From positions 39,246 to 103,245 of the forward strand of contig NZ_JAUUTW010000020.1 in assembly GCF_030676415.1 (NCBI RefSeq): a DNA stretch of 64,000 nt. The letters are read 5' to 3'. Below the pieces are notes generated by a model, which was given only the letters and a program-made list of their open reading frames with translations, did no database searches and was not told where the DNA came from. The first letter of the stretch is position 1. The number at the start of each line of letters is the position of its first letter. This document shows, one piece after another, positions 28,391-36,183 of this stretch. The stretch comes from Peribacillus frigoritolerans. GTDB lineage: Bacteria; Bacillota; Bacilli; Bacillales; DSM-1321. The position numbers were made by a program, and so were the translations under genes.

Positions 28391-29161
28391 ATGTCGTTTT
28401 TTGATAAAATGAAAGCAAGCATCGGAATCGGTGCAGCGAAAGTGGATACAAAATTAGAGAAAGTTTCATATAAACAAGGAGAAACGGTAAAAGGGAACGT
28501 GTTTGTCCTTGGAGGAAACACCCAACAAGAAATCAATGGGCTGTACATCCATGTGATGACACAGGTTTTGAGGGAACAGGATGACCGTACGTATTTAGAT
28601 GATGTTACCCTTTACAAAATAAAGGTTTCGAATGCATTCGTCATTGAAAAAGGCGAAGAAAAGGTGATTCCGTTTTCCTTGCAACTTCCGTACGAAACGC
28701 CAATCACGATAGGGGACGTGTCTGTGTGGATGAAGACGGAAATGGATGTGACGTTCGCATTGGACCCTAAAGATAACGATTATATAAACGTATTTGGAAA
28801 TGAAACAGTCAGTAGCTTCCTAAAAGCAATCGAATCATTAGGGTTTTACTTGAACAAAGTGAAAAATGTACCCTTCAAACGTAGCAAAACGGGTGTCTTT
28901 CAGGAATTCGAATACAAGCCAAAGGGCGGTCCATTCCAAAGAAGCCTTGATGAGGTTGAAATCGGATTCGTCGCGGACGCTCAATCCGTAGATTTATTCA
29001 TCGAAGTGGATAGAAAAGCAAGAGGACTTTCTGGGTTTTTGGAAAGTGCAGCAGGAATGGATGAATCCAAGATCCGAGTGCAATACAAACATTTCCAAAA
29101 AGAAAGTGTAGAAACAGCCAAGCAAGAACTAATGGATATACTATCCCGTTATTCTCGATAA
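28391..29161 (+). CDS. spo0M: Sporulation-control protein Spo0M
   Basis: 256 residues with an arrestin-like double beta-sandwich: MSFFDKMKASIGIGAAKVDT, LEKVSYKQGETVKGNVFVLGGNTQQEINGLYI, VIPFSLQLPYETPIT, VWMKTEMDVTFALDPKDNDYI, then a C-terminal domain with LFIEVDRKARGLSGFL. This matches B. subtilis Spo0M, which modulates stage 0 of sporulation and has been linked to the cytoskeleton. ATG 28391 is preferred to 28385 because GGGGG is then 7-10 bases away and the product begins MSFF as in homologues. A sigma-H promoter would be expected but was not identified. Confidence 0.93.
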   Translation: MSFFDKMKASIGIGAAKVDTKLEKVSYKQGETVKGNVFVLGGNTQQEINGLYIHVMTQVLREQDDRTYLDDVTLYKIKVSNAFVIEKGEEKVIPFSLQLPYETPITIGDVSVWMKTEMDVTFALDPKDNDYINVFGNETVSSFLKAIESLGFYLNKVKNVPFKRSKTGVFQEFEYKPKGGPFQRSLDEVEIGFVADAQSVDLFIEVDRKARGLSGFLESAAGMDESKIRVQYKHFQKESVETAKQELMDILSRYSR

Positions 29162-29282
29162 ATTGGATTTGTTTATCTGCTATAAATCCCATACATCAGT
29201 TAAGATCATACCTGTTTCTCTCCAATCTATACCATATTAATTGACTATTATACTAGATTAGTAGATTTTTCATTAAACAATA

Positions 29283-29360
29283 ACATCTGTTAGTTAAAGA
29301 AGAAAAACTGCCTTAATACAGCTCCAATCTTCAGCTAACGCACCCGTTAGTTTAAGTACA
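29283..29360 (+). repeat. Joint-hairpin modular repeat
   Basis: ATCTGTTAGTTAAAG, hairpin AACTGCCTTAATACAGCT, then CAGCTAACGCACCCGTTAGT. A solitary left joint (GCTAACCTGCCTGTAACTTC) follows at about 29375. Confidence 0.75.
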
Positions 29361-29395
29361 AACCTTCACAATCTTGCTAACCTGCCTGTAACTTC

Positions 29396-29436
29396 GGCGT
29401 TATTTTGCACTAATTTTGAGTGCTATTTGCACATCC
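29396..29436 (+). repeat. Left member of an inverted repeat pair around 29612-30100
   Basis: TTATTTTGCACTAATTTTGA, then GTGCTATTTGCAC. The reverse complement is found, with few changes, at 30262-30298. It also folds on itself (TGCAC/GTGC). Confidence 0.6.
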
Positions 29437-29554
29437 AACTTCAAAAATAGGTCATCCCCCAAAACGATAAATTGAGCTTATCAGTTACAAGAAAGTCCAA
29501 AATTTCGTTCTGGAGGTACTACAAAACATTACCTTGATGGCAATGTGACGTACC

Positions 29555-29598
29555 CCAAAAATGGCCAGTAACAGAAATACGCTCTGTTACTGGCCATT
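29555..29598 (-). terminator. Terminator after the gene at 29612
   Basis: AATGGCCAGTAACAGA pairs perfectly with TCTGTTACTGGCCATT over 16 bases, followed on the minus strand by TTTTTGGGG. Confidence 0.85.
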
Positions 29599-29611
29599 TA
29601 CAAAATTATGC

Positions 29612-30100
29612 TTAATTTAAATTGACAGTAGAAATATATTGAACAGTTCCTTGTTCAGCTACTAAATTTATCTCTAAAATAAATGTTCCCTTCCTATTTG
29701 GCAGATGTATGGTGCTATTTTCAATTGTAATCAATTCTTTCTTATTGTTATTCCAAAGCTGTGCTGTAATATCACTTTCTAAAACTGTACCATTTGCAAT
29801 ATATGAAAATCCTATATCCTCTCCAGATGGTAGGTCGATTTTTTTTTCTTTTTGTGCAAAAGTCTTTATATCATCCACCCGTTTTTTTACAAATTCACCA
29901 TCTTTCACTTCCCAGTTTACATTTCCTTGTTCCATAATTATTCCGGAACCATTAACGTGTAACTCGCCTGTGGGAGGGCTTGTATCATAATCTTCACCTA
30001 TAAAATTATAGAAACCAAATTGTCCGGCAATTAGAATAATAATAAAAATTGAGATAGCAGCAACTGGGATAAGCAGTAAAAGCTGCAATATTTTTTTCAT
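29612..30100 (-). CDS. Membrane-anchored or exported protein (162 aa), unknown function
   Basis: The ATG at 30100 has GGGGAGGA six bases upstream; a longer frame to 30148 runs through this site. The N-terminus MKKILQLLLLIPVAAISIFI is an uncleaved anchor or signal. The remainder is a beta-rich extracytoplasmic domain (GELHVNGSGIIMEQGNVNWE... and IDLPSGEDIGFSYIANGTV...RKGTFILEINLVAEQGTVQY). No family is recognised. The gene is enclosed by an inverted repeat pair (29396 and 30262) and by joint-type repeats on both sides, so it may have been moved as a unit. Confidence 0.7.
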   Translation of the reverse strand: MKKILQLLLLIPVAAISIFIIILIAGQFGFYNFIGEDYDTSPPTGELHVNGSGIIMEQGNVNWEVKDGEFVKKRVDDIKTFAQKEKKIDLPSGEDIGFSYIANGTVLESDITAQLWNNNKKELITIENSTIHLPNRKGTFILEINLVAEQGTVQYISTVNLN

Positions 30101-30261
30101 GGTCTTCCTCCCCTTAGTAACCTGACTTTGACTAATTAACTTTACCACTAATTCCCATTAATTCAATATACAACCTTTTAATTGAATTACTTTGATTGAA
30201 ATTGCAGAACAGGTACTTTTCCCTAATGAACTATTTATTGCTGAATAATCTATTAATAAAA

Positions 30262-30298
30262 TACGTGCAAAATAGCACTTAAAATGAGTGCGAATTAT
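30262..30298 (-). repeat. Right member of the inverted repeat pair
   Basis: AATACGTGCAAAATAGCACT, then TAAAATGAGTGCGAATTA. This is the reverse-complement relative of 29396-29436. Confidence 0.6.
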
Positions 30299-30307
30299 CA
30301 TCTAAAG

Positions 30308-30390
30308 TAACACCTGCCCCTTTAGTTGCATAAAGAAAAAGCTGCCTTTTAAAGACAGCTCCGATCCTAAGCTAAAGCACCCGTTAGTAA
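30308..30390 (+). repeat. Joint-hairpin modular repeat
   Basis: AACACCTGCCCCTTTAGTTG, hairpin AGCTGCCTTTTAAAGACAGCT, then AAGCTAAAGCACCCGTTAGT. Confidence 0.8.
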
Positions 30391-30529
30391 GTTCAACAAG
30401 AAAAAAAGGAGTTACCGAAGAAACTCACTTCAATTTTAATTTAACGCATCTTACGACCAATAGAAATTCTTTCGTTATTTTTGCCTTCTTATTCCTTTTC
30501 TTCTTTTTTTGCTGAAATGAACCATAACA

Positions 30530-30739
30530 TCAGTTCAATACGTGTACATAATGTAAAAAGTTCAATATTAATCCTGTCAAAGCAAATAATAGTCCAATGT
30601 AAAAAGTCCAAGGATTATCCTCTTTTTCAGAATCAAAGGTCCGGTACGTAATAAAACCCAATAACAAAGATACGATAGGAATAATTATATACTGTGGCCC
30701 AAAAATAAAGGATACTAAACCTAATAATAGAGTTAGCAT
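30530..30739 (-). CDS. Small two-to-three-helix membrane protein (69 aa)
   Basis: MLTLLLGLVSFIFGPQYIII, then PIVSLLLGFITYRTFD, an acidic loop SEKEDNP, and WTFYIGLLFALTGLILNFLHYV. It is hydrophobic, of DUF-type size; no named family is recognised. Its ATG lies two bases after the stop of a 34-codon frame (30742-30846), so the two are probably translated together. Confidence 0.6.
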   Translation of the reverse strand: MLTLLLGLVSFIFGPQYIIIPIVSLLLGFITYRTFDSEKEDNPWTFYIGLLFALTGLILNFLHYVHVLN

Positions 30740-30741
30740 CC

Positions 30742-30846
30742 CTAAGGATTTTGTCCTTTTATAGTATTTAAATGCTCAATTTCCTCCGGGGTCAGACCCT
30801 CGTGTTCGTACTTAGTTATTATTCGTTTAAGCATCCCTTGCACCAT
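30742..30846 (-). CDS. Small protein (34 aa) upstream of the small membrane protein
   Basis: MVQGMLKRIITKYEHEGLTP continues EEIEHLNTIKGQNP. It is amphipathic and resembles the short tail-to-head pattern L-T-P-E-E-I of regulatory peptides. CAAGGG lies immediately before the start, so spacing is short and the start is uncertain. Coupling to the next gene is the main support. Confidence 0.35.
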   Translation of the reverse strand: MVQGMLKRIITKYEHEGLTPEEIEHLNTIKGQNP

Positions 30847-30955
30847 CCCTTGAAAAATGATGTTTATAACAAAATTAAGCTTACCATAATTGTTAATTAT
30901 TGGTTACCCTGATTTGTAAAAAAATTGTAGAAACATCACCGTACCATCGGACCCT

Positions 30956-30987
30956 TAATTCAACTAACGCATCCGTTAGTTGAATTA
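30956..30987. repeat. Perfect palindromic joint
   Basis: TAATTCAACTAACG and CGTTAGTTGAATTA are exact complements around CATC. It is a joint module without a hairpin insert and lies just before the stop of the membrane protein gene at 30995, where it may act as a terminator. Confidence 0.75.
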
Positions 30988-30994
30988 CATCTCT

Positions 30995-31606
30995 TCACAT
31001 TCCAAAATAATGACTTCTATCATTTCTCTTTACAATCACTAAATAAATAAAAATGCTTACAATCATTAGACAAAAGGTAACATTTTGTGCAATACCAACG
31101 ATGTCACTCCAGCTACTTGTACCATATACAAACAACTGCAAGATTAACCCTCCAAGTAAAATCAGTAGTGCATAAGGTGTTTTTTTTATTAAAAACCCTA
31201 CAATTCCACCAGAGATACCACCAATGGTTGACGCCCCATACCAGTTCACATATGAGATCGCCAGTTCTTTAAATGATATCGTTACTGTTACTGGTACATC
31301 TATATAAAAATATCTAATCACGAAATAAAACGTAATTGCAGTGATGGTATAAATGGCCCCAAGTAACGCAGCCTTCTTAATGTTCCTCGCAAATATAAAG
31401 CCAACAAGCATTGCTACAATAAACCACATTGGTAAAGAATTAATCATTACCGCTAAATAAGAAATGACGAATTCAAGAACTGTTATACCGTCACCTAAAA
31501 ATGTTAAATTATCAGAAATAACTGAAAAAATCGCAACAATTAAACCAACGATTAATGTAAAGGTAACAAACTTCCAATACACTCTATATTCTTGGTTCTC
31601 CTTCAA
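30995..31606 (-). CDS. Polytopic membrane protein (203 aa), unknown function
   Basis: About six hydrophobic helices, for example FVTFTLIVGLIVAIFSVI, FVISYLAVMINSLPMW, AALLGAIYTITAITFYFVI and TIGGISGGIVGFLI. The start is TTG at 31606 with GGGAGGTG eight bases upstream. No transporter or enzyme signature is seen. It stands alone between two joint-type repeats. Confidence 0.65.
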   Translation of the reverse strand: MKENQEYRVYWKFVTFTLIVGLIVAIFSVISDNLTFLGDGITVLEFVISYLAVMINSLPMWFIVAMLVGFIFARNIKKAALLGAIYTITAITFYFVIRYFYIDVPVTVTISFKELAISYVNWYGASTIGGISGGIVGFLIKKTPYALLILLGGLILQLFVYGTSSWSDIVGIAQNVTFCLMIVSIFIYLVIVKRNDRSHYFGM

Positions 31607-31780
31607 AAAAGCACCTCCCTATTCATCCAAACAACTCCTATTGTTCCTCTGACATCCGGTGTATGTACTAAGTGGTTCATACACCTCATAGATGTACTAT
31701 ACCCATAATACACAAAACGTGTCAATATGGTTTAGAACAAATTCTTGTTTAAATAGTTACACTTTTAGTATGCAAATCCA

Positions 31781-31838
31781 CTAACCTGCCCCTTTAGTTC
31801 TATAAGAAAAACCAAAATCAGTAATGATTTCGGTTTAT
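31781..31838 (+). repeat. Joint-hairpin modular repeat, right joint missing
   Basis: CTAACCTGCCCCTTTAGTTC, TATAAG, then hairpin AACCAAAATCAGTAATGATT with TCGGTT. No right joint follows. Confidence 0.7.
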
Positions 31839-31974
31839 CATGTTTATAAACGTTTAACTTTTCTGATTGGGCGTTGTCAGGCAAGGATATTCTACTATTG
31901 CTGTACTGATTCTTAAATGTTTTCTATATTTTTAGCTGTACTTCATAGTAACAAAGGGATAATTTTAAAAAACA

Positions 31975-32005
31975 GAAAACCTTCTTATAAGTACAATCGT
32001 CTATA
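31975..32005 (+). promoter_or_regulatory. Candidate ECF-type promoter in front of the sigma-factor gene
   Basis: GAAAAC (31975-31980), 17 bases, then CGTC (31998-32001). This resembles the -35 TGAAAC and -10 CGTC of Bacillus ECF sigma factors. ECF genes often drive their own promoter. The match is short and unproven. Confidence 0.35.
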
Positions 32006-32030
32006 ACTAGGGAAGGAAGTGTGAACTGTT

Positions 32031-32573
32031 TTGGAAGAGTTTGTGTTGAAATGGTCTCAAATGAAAGATGACAAATCCTTACTTGATGAAATCATGTCCC
32101 TTTATGGCCAGGATATTCTACAATTGGTCTATTCCTATGTAAAAGATGCAGTTGTGGCAGAGGACCTGACACAGGAGATTTTCATCAAATGCTATAAGGC
32201 GCTACCCACGTATAACCAACAATCAAATATAAGGACGTGGCTTTGGAGAATTGCTATTAACCATTGTAAGGATTATAGGAAAAGCTGGTACTTCCGAAAT
32301 GTTTCGACTGCGGAAGAGGCGCAGGAATGGACTTCTACCGATAATGTGGAAGAAGAGGTCATTCAGCATGATGAAGACATGCAACTTGCTGGTGCAGTCA
32401 TGGAGCTGCCAATCCAGTATCGCGAGCTCATTTATCTCCATTATTTTCAGGAAATGAAGCTCAAGGAGATTTCTGAAATTACCGGGGTCAAACTTGGAAC
32501 GGTGAAGACCCGGATGCGCCAGGCGAAAAGAAGGTTAAAAACCTATTGGGAGGAATCCACCGATGGAAGATAA
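32031..32573 (+). CDS. ECF-family RNA polymerase sigma factor
   Basis: 180 residues. Region 2: LYGQDILQLVYSYVKDAVVAEDLTQEIFIKCYKALPTY followed by IRTWLWRIAINHCKDYRKSW. Region 4: LPIQYRELIYLHYFQEMKLKEISEITGVKLGTVKTRMRQAKRRL. The linker between them is acidic. The start is TTG (upstream in-frame stop at 32022), with GGAAGGAAG before it. The stop overlaps the next gene by 11 bases, and that gene overlaps the third. ECF factors normally have a membrane anti-sigma partner; here the partners are a PadR-like and an FtsW-like protein. Confidence 0.93.
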   Translation: MEEFVLKWSQMKDDKSLLDEIMSLYGQDILQLVYSYVKDAVVAEDLTQEIFIKCYKALPTYNQQSNIRTWLWRIAINHCKDYRKSWYFRNVSTAEEAQEWTSTDNVEEEVIQHDEDMQLAGAVMELPIQYRELIYLHYFQEMKLKEISEITGVKLGTVKTRMRQAKRRLKTYWEESTDGR

Positions 32574-32982
32574 ATTAACACGTTTGAAATCGGCAATGAA
32601 AAAGCATACATTTCTTGATTTGAAATTCACAGAAAACCATAGAAACTCCATCCATACTGCCATCGAAAAGCAGGATGTAAGTAAGGAAGACATCTTGATT
32701 GGTATTTTCAGATCTTTGGATAAGGAAAAAAGTGGTTATCAAATTAATGAATCTCTTTACCAGAAAGGCATCCGGAAATTTGAAAATAACGAAGGCTCCT
32801 TGTATGCTACGTTGCATGAGCTTGAGAAGGAAGGCTGGCTCCAGTCTTTTTGGGAAACGGAAGAAAGGAAGCTCTATTCCTTGGATGAACGTGCGAAAAA
32901 GTGGCTAAAGAAAAAGGAATCTAAAAGTGGTTCCGCCTCTGCTAGTTGGCGGACAGCGTTTGAAGGAGGAAGAACCGATTGA
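32563..32982 (+). CDS. PadR-like winged-helix protein with an anti-sigma-like N-terminal segment
   Basis: 139 residues. The first 45 (MEDKLTRLKSAMKKHTFLDL, then KFTENHRNSIHTAIEK) look like the short N-terminal helices of Bacillus anti-sigma factors. The rest has the PadR winged-helix pattern: GIFRSLDKEKSGYQI, then NNEGSLYATLHELEKEGWLQSFW and ERKLYSLDERAKKWL. PadR proteins are DNA-binding repressors. The double overlap with the sigma gene and the FtsW-like gene implies tight co-regulation. Whether it binds the sigma factor, DNA or both is open. The fusion reading is inferred from sequence style. Confidence 0.7.
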   Translation: MEDKLTRLKSAMKKHTFLDLKFTENHRNSIHTAIEKQDVSKEDILIGIFRSLDKEKSGYQINESLYQKGIRKFENNEGSLYATLHELEKEGWLQSFWETEERKLYSLDERAKKWLKKKESKSGSASASWRTAFEGGRTD

Positions 32983-34253
32983 GAAGCAATCATTTTTTAG
33001 ATGAGGTTTCGTCGTATATCCGATCAAAAGAAGCAAAAAAATATATAGAAGCTGAATTAAAAGCCCATCTGCATCAAGCTAAAACTGAACTGGTCAAAAA
33101 AGGATATAAAGAGGATGAAGCAGAGGAACTGGCTGTCCGGAATATGGGAAGCCCCTCTGACATTGGGCAGAAGATGGACAAGCTGCACAGGCCGAAGATT
33201 GATTGGAAGCTAATGAGCATGTTTCTGTTCATGTCAGCTACGGGCCTGTTTTTGTTTTGGTTCTTATTTAAGGATGGTAATTCATTATCAGTGCTGAAGC
33301 AGGTATATTCTGTCACAGGAAGTGTAATTTTGGCCTGTGTCATTCTTTTTTTCGATTATCGGAAATTTCAGAGATGGGGCTGGGTTTTCTTTACGATGGG
33401 ATGTCTGATTCTTTATCAGTTCCAATTTTCCAATGTATTAGTGAACGGCAATCCTCGAATTAATATTATGGGTTTATTGTCGGTCGATTCGATTGTGGTT
33501 CTGCCAATTTTTCTGCTTGCCTGGGCCGGAATGCTGCAATCAAAAAAGATGAATGTTTATTTGGCTGCCATTTTATACGTTTGTTCTGCCTTTTTGTTTA
33601 TGTTTACAGCCAACGAGCAGGCGGTAGCGATTTATTCATTGATGGTTGCTGTAATGGTCTGGAGGAGCAGCCTAAATAAAAGAAAAATCCTTATCACTGC
33701 AGCGGTCCTGCTTACTACATGTGTTTCACTTCTGCTTATATCCTTGAAAGATATAAGGGCCTATCAATTAGAAAGACTTTATGCGTTCGTTACGCCTGAA
33801 AAATTCAGTGAGACCTTGGGGTATATGCCTTTGAAACTAGAAAAGCTAATTGAGGATGCCGGATGGATTGGCCATTTTGGTTCCCTCGGAACGATTGATT
33901 TTTCTAATGAAATGATGACGGATTTTATCTTTGTAACAATTACCTATACGCTTGGCTGGGCCGGGGCATTGCTCATTGGTCTGCTGTTTTTATGGATGAT
34001 CTGGCGAATTTCCCGTATATTCCAAACTGTGAAAGACCCATTTGGGAAAATGCTTGTTTCCGGCAGTTTTGCCATATTCACTGCACAGGTAACTGTCAGC
34101 ATCGGAATGTCTCTCGGCTTATTACCACTAATAAGTCTTTCCCTGCCATTTATGAGTTATGGTGCTTTATCAGCGATGATTAACGCCTGCTTGTTTGGTC
34201 TGGTTTTAAGTGTGTATCACAAAAAAAATATTATACTGATGAAGAAAATATGA
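32979..34253 (+). CDS. FtsW/RodA/SpoVE-like membrane protein with an N-terminal HAAS-type domain
   Basis: 424 residues. Residues 1-60 (NHFLDEVSSYIRSKEAKKYI, then ELKAHLHQAKTELVKKGYKEDEAEELAVRNMG) form the small helical HAAS/permease-prefix domain often found with PadR operons. About ten membrane helices follow. The last two carry the SEDS-like end SIGMSLGLLPLISLSLPFMSYGALSAMINACLFG, close to GLLPxxGxPLPFxSYGG of FtsW/RodA. SEDS proteins polymerise peptidoglycan. The canonical catalytic Asp loop is not obvious, so enzymatic activity is uncertain. It is the third gene of the sigma operon. Confidence 0.8.
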   Translation: MRSNHFLDEVSSYIRSKEAKKYIEAELKAHLHQAKTELVKKGYKEDEAEELAVRNMGSPSDIGQKMDKLHRPKIDWKLMSMFLFMSATGLFLFWFLFKDGNSLSVLKQVYSVTGSVILACVILFFDYRKFQRWGWVFFTMGCLILYQFQFSNVLVNGNPRINIMGLLSVDSIVVLPIFLLAWAGMLQSKKMNVYLAAILYVCSAFLFMFTANEQAVAIYSLMVAVMVWRSSLNKRKILITAAVLLTTCVSLLLISLKDIRAYQLERLYAFVTPEKFSETLGYMPLKLEKLIEDAGWIGHFGSLGTIDFSNEMMTDFIFVTITYTLGWAGALLIGLLFLWMIWRISRIFQTVKDPFGKMLVSGSFAIFTAQVTVSIGMSLGLLPLISLSLPFMSYGALSAMINACLFGLVLSVYHKKNIILMKKI

Positions 34254-34284
34254 GAGTATGGTATTGTAGCTCATACTCTCTTTT
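34252..34284 (+). terminator. Terminator of the sigma-factor operon
   Basis: GAGAGTATG pairs with CATACTCTC, starting within the stop codon, followed by TTTT. Confidence 0.8.
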
Positions 34285-34497
34285 CTGAAGAAACTAGGAA
34301 TGGGTAAAGGCCAAGCTTTGAAAGATGCAATGAATCATGAGGAAATTATCAGGTGGAAAATTCCCTAAAAGTTGATATATAGGAACTGATAAATGATCAG
34401 TAAGGCGATTTATCAACATATAGAACTAATTAAGATCAATGTGTATTTTTGGAATCAAGATTGATCAAAATTTCCTCCTGAACCCCCATATTAGCGT

Positions 34498-34634
34498 AAA
34501 TAAAAAGAATCCATTTTGAAAAAAGATTGATCGAAATGGATTCTTTTCTTGTGATTCAGTATACTGTTTTCATAAAATAGTTTGCTTATTTTTAGTGATC
34601 CTTATAGAACTAACGCACCCGTTAGTTTAAGTAC
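34498..34634 (+). repeat. Type-2 modular repeat with a different outer stem
   Basis: AAAGAATCCATTT pairs with AAATGGATTCTTT, loop TGAAAAAAGATTGATCG. Then TTCATAAAATAG, TTTTTAGTGATCC and the joint AACTAACGCACCCGTTAGTT. The loop equals that of 9395 and 28172, but the stem is different. The joint supplies the stop codon of the next gene on the minus strand. Confidence 0.8.
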
Positions 34635-34932
34635 ATTTATTCACAATCACAAAGTCTAAATAAGGGCTTATAATTTTAGAAACTTCATTGATTTGCAGGT
34701 TCATTGATTTGCAGGTAGGACATTGGGCCGTAGAAATATCGGTTTCATAATTCACCCAATCATAATTACAATTAGAACAGTGTAGAACTATATTCTTTTT
34801 TTTGTATTCTTTTGATTCTTTTATATATAACTCATAATCTTGAGGGAACATATCTGCTAATGTACGAAATACAAAATTACTATCACACTTACGTCCGTTC
34901 CAATATTCTTTACCACCTTTATATTCAATCAT
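34627..34932 (-). CDS. Zinc-ribbon protein (101 aa), C-terminus possibly altered
   Basis: The N-terminal half is hydrophilic (FRTLADMFPQDYELYIKESK). A zinc ribbon follows, with CSNCNYDW and CPTCKS. A 16-base tandem duplication (TTCATTGATTTGCAGG twice, about 34684-34715) falls within the codons after the second CxxC and changes the frame downstream. The stop is provided by the joint repeat. The C-terminal 30 residues are therefore probably not original. Function unknown. Confidence 0.6.
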   Translation of the reverse strand: MIEYKGGKEYWNGRKCDSNFVFRTLADMFPQDYELYIKESKEYKKKNIVLHCSNCNYDWVNYETDISTAQCPTCKSMNLQINEVSKIISPYLDFVIVNKCT

Positions 34933-35023
34933 ATTTTACACTTCCTCCTACTATTAAAAACCAACCTCTAAAAATCCATAATAGCATTTTGTTTGGAATC
35001 ATTAACCGTTTTTTATTTCTTCA

Positions 35024-35150
35024 ACTATAATGCCCCTTTAGTTGCATAACAATAAGGTTGCTTCAGCAACCTCCCTTATTGAAGTAAAGCACCCGTTTGT
35101 TCTATAAGAAAAGCGAAACTTCTTCCAGAATCGCGCCCTATTCTTGAATA
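35024..35150 (+). repeat. Tandem modular repeat: two joints and two hairpins
   Basis: ATGCCCCTTTAGTTGCATAA, hairpin AATAAGGTTGC with GCAACCTCCCTTATT, joint AAAGCACCCGTTTGTTCTAT, then a second hairpin-like segment GCGAAACTTCTTCCAGAATC. Confidence 0.75.
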
Positions 35151-35216
35151 AGGAAATTTTGGTTATTAGTACAGTGCCAAGAAATTATCATTTTATTTGT
35201 GATTAGAACTAACTAC

Positions 35217-36008
35217 TTATTTACCCTGAAAGCTAAAATTTGATCCGATAACGACAGTAGCATCCAGTTCCTCGTCTCTGATCACTTTCGTTGTCAGCCC
35301 AACACTATCAAAGATTTCAAAGGTTTGGGGTGTCTGCATTTCGCTTGTTTCTATCAAAAGATGTCCTCCCGGTGCTAGCCAAAGTAATGCTTCTTCAGCT
35401 ACTCTTCGCTGAATGTCAAGTCCATCCTCTCCTCCGTCAAGCGCCACCTTCGGTTCATATAGGCGAGCCTCCTGGGGAAGTAGCTTGATTGCCTTGGTGG
35501 GAACGTAAGGTACATTTGCAACTAGGATGTTCACATGACCTTTAAGTGAGTCGGGTAAGGCCTTATACAGGTCACCTTCAAAAACGTGACCATCGAAAAT
35601 CGTTACGTTGCGTTCAGCACATCGTACTGCGGCAGGGTCAATGTCAACAGAGTACAACACAACCCGTCCCAAAGCTGCGGCCAGTGCTACACCCACAGCA
35701 CCCGACCCACAACATAGGTCAACGACGATATCACCAGAACATGACAGGGCTTCTGCCTGGCTAACAAGAAACTCCGTACGTTTGCGTGGAACGAAAACGC
35801 CCTGATCCACTTCTATCCGCAGACCACAGAAAGCTGTGCATCCAACAACGTATTCAAGAGGTAAACCGCTGGCTCGCATTTCTACCATTTTATTGAGGTC
35901 CTCTAGAGTCCGTGCCTCTGAGATAATTAACCGGGTCTCATCTTCTGCGAAAACACAACCGGCGCTTCGAAGTCTGTTAATAATATGTTTTTCCGTTTTA
36001 CAGTCCAA
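35217..36008 (-). CDS. PrmC/HemK-related class I methyltransferase, substrate unknown
   Basis: 263 residues. An N-terminal helical domain (IINRLRSAGCVFAEDETRLI, with GLPLEYVVGCTAFCG) is followed by FVPRKRTEFLV and the SAM-binding VVDLCCGSGAVGVALA (about 95-110). The catalytic loop reads ANVPYVP where PrmC has NPPY. This matches the PrmC-related subgroup of unknown substrate rather than the release-factor methyltransferase. The gene is richer in GC than its neighbours and starts with TTG after a poly-T stretch with no clear ribosome site, so the start is uncertain. It may be acquired. Confidence 0.75.
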   Translation of the reverse strand: MDCKTEKHIINRLRSAGCVFAEDETRLIISEARTLEDLNKMVEMRASGLPLEYVVGCTAFCGLRIEVDQGVFVPRKRTEFLVSQAEALSCSGDIVVDLCCGSGAVGVALAAALGRVVLYSVDIDPAAVRCAERNVTIFDGHVFEGDLYKALPDSLKGHVNILVANVPYVPTKAIKLLPQEARLYEPKVALDGGEDGLDIQRRVAEEALLWLAPGGHLLIETSEMQTPQTFEIFDSVGLTTKVIRDEELDATVVIGSNFSFQGK

Positions 36009-36125
36009 AAAAAAATTAACTTTTTTTTCTATCTATCTCACCACTTTTGATAAGTTTATTTTAATTCTGTATTCGTTAAAAATAGGAAATATACCTTCTT
36101 CTACAAAATAGCCCTAAAAAGGAAA

Positions 36126-36177
36126 ATGAGCGCTTATCCTTGTTCCAGGATAGCGCCCGATAGTTGAAGAAGTTTCT
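36126..36177 (+). repeat. Modular repeat, single hairpin and joint
   Basis: GCGCTTATCC pairs with GGATAGCGC around TTGTTCCA, followed by CCCGATAGTTGAAG. Confidence 0.65.
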
Positions 36178-36183
36178 AGAAAT

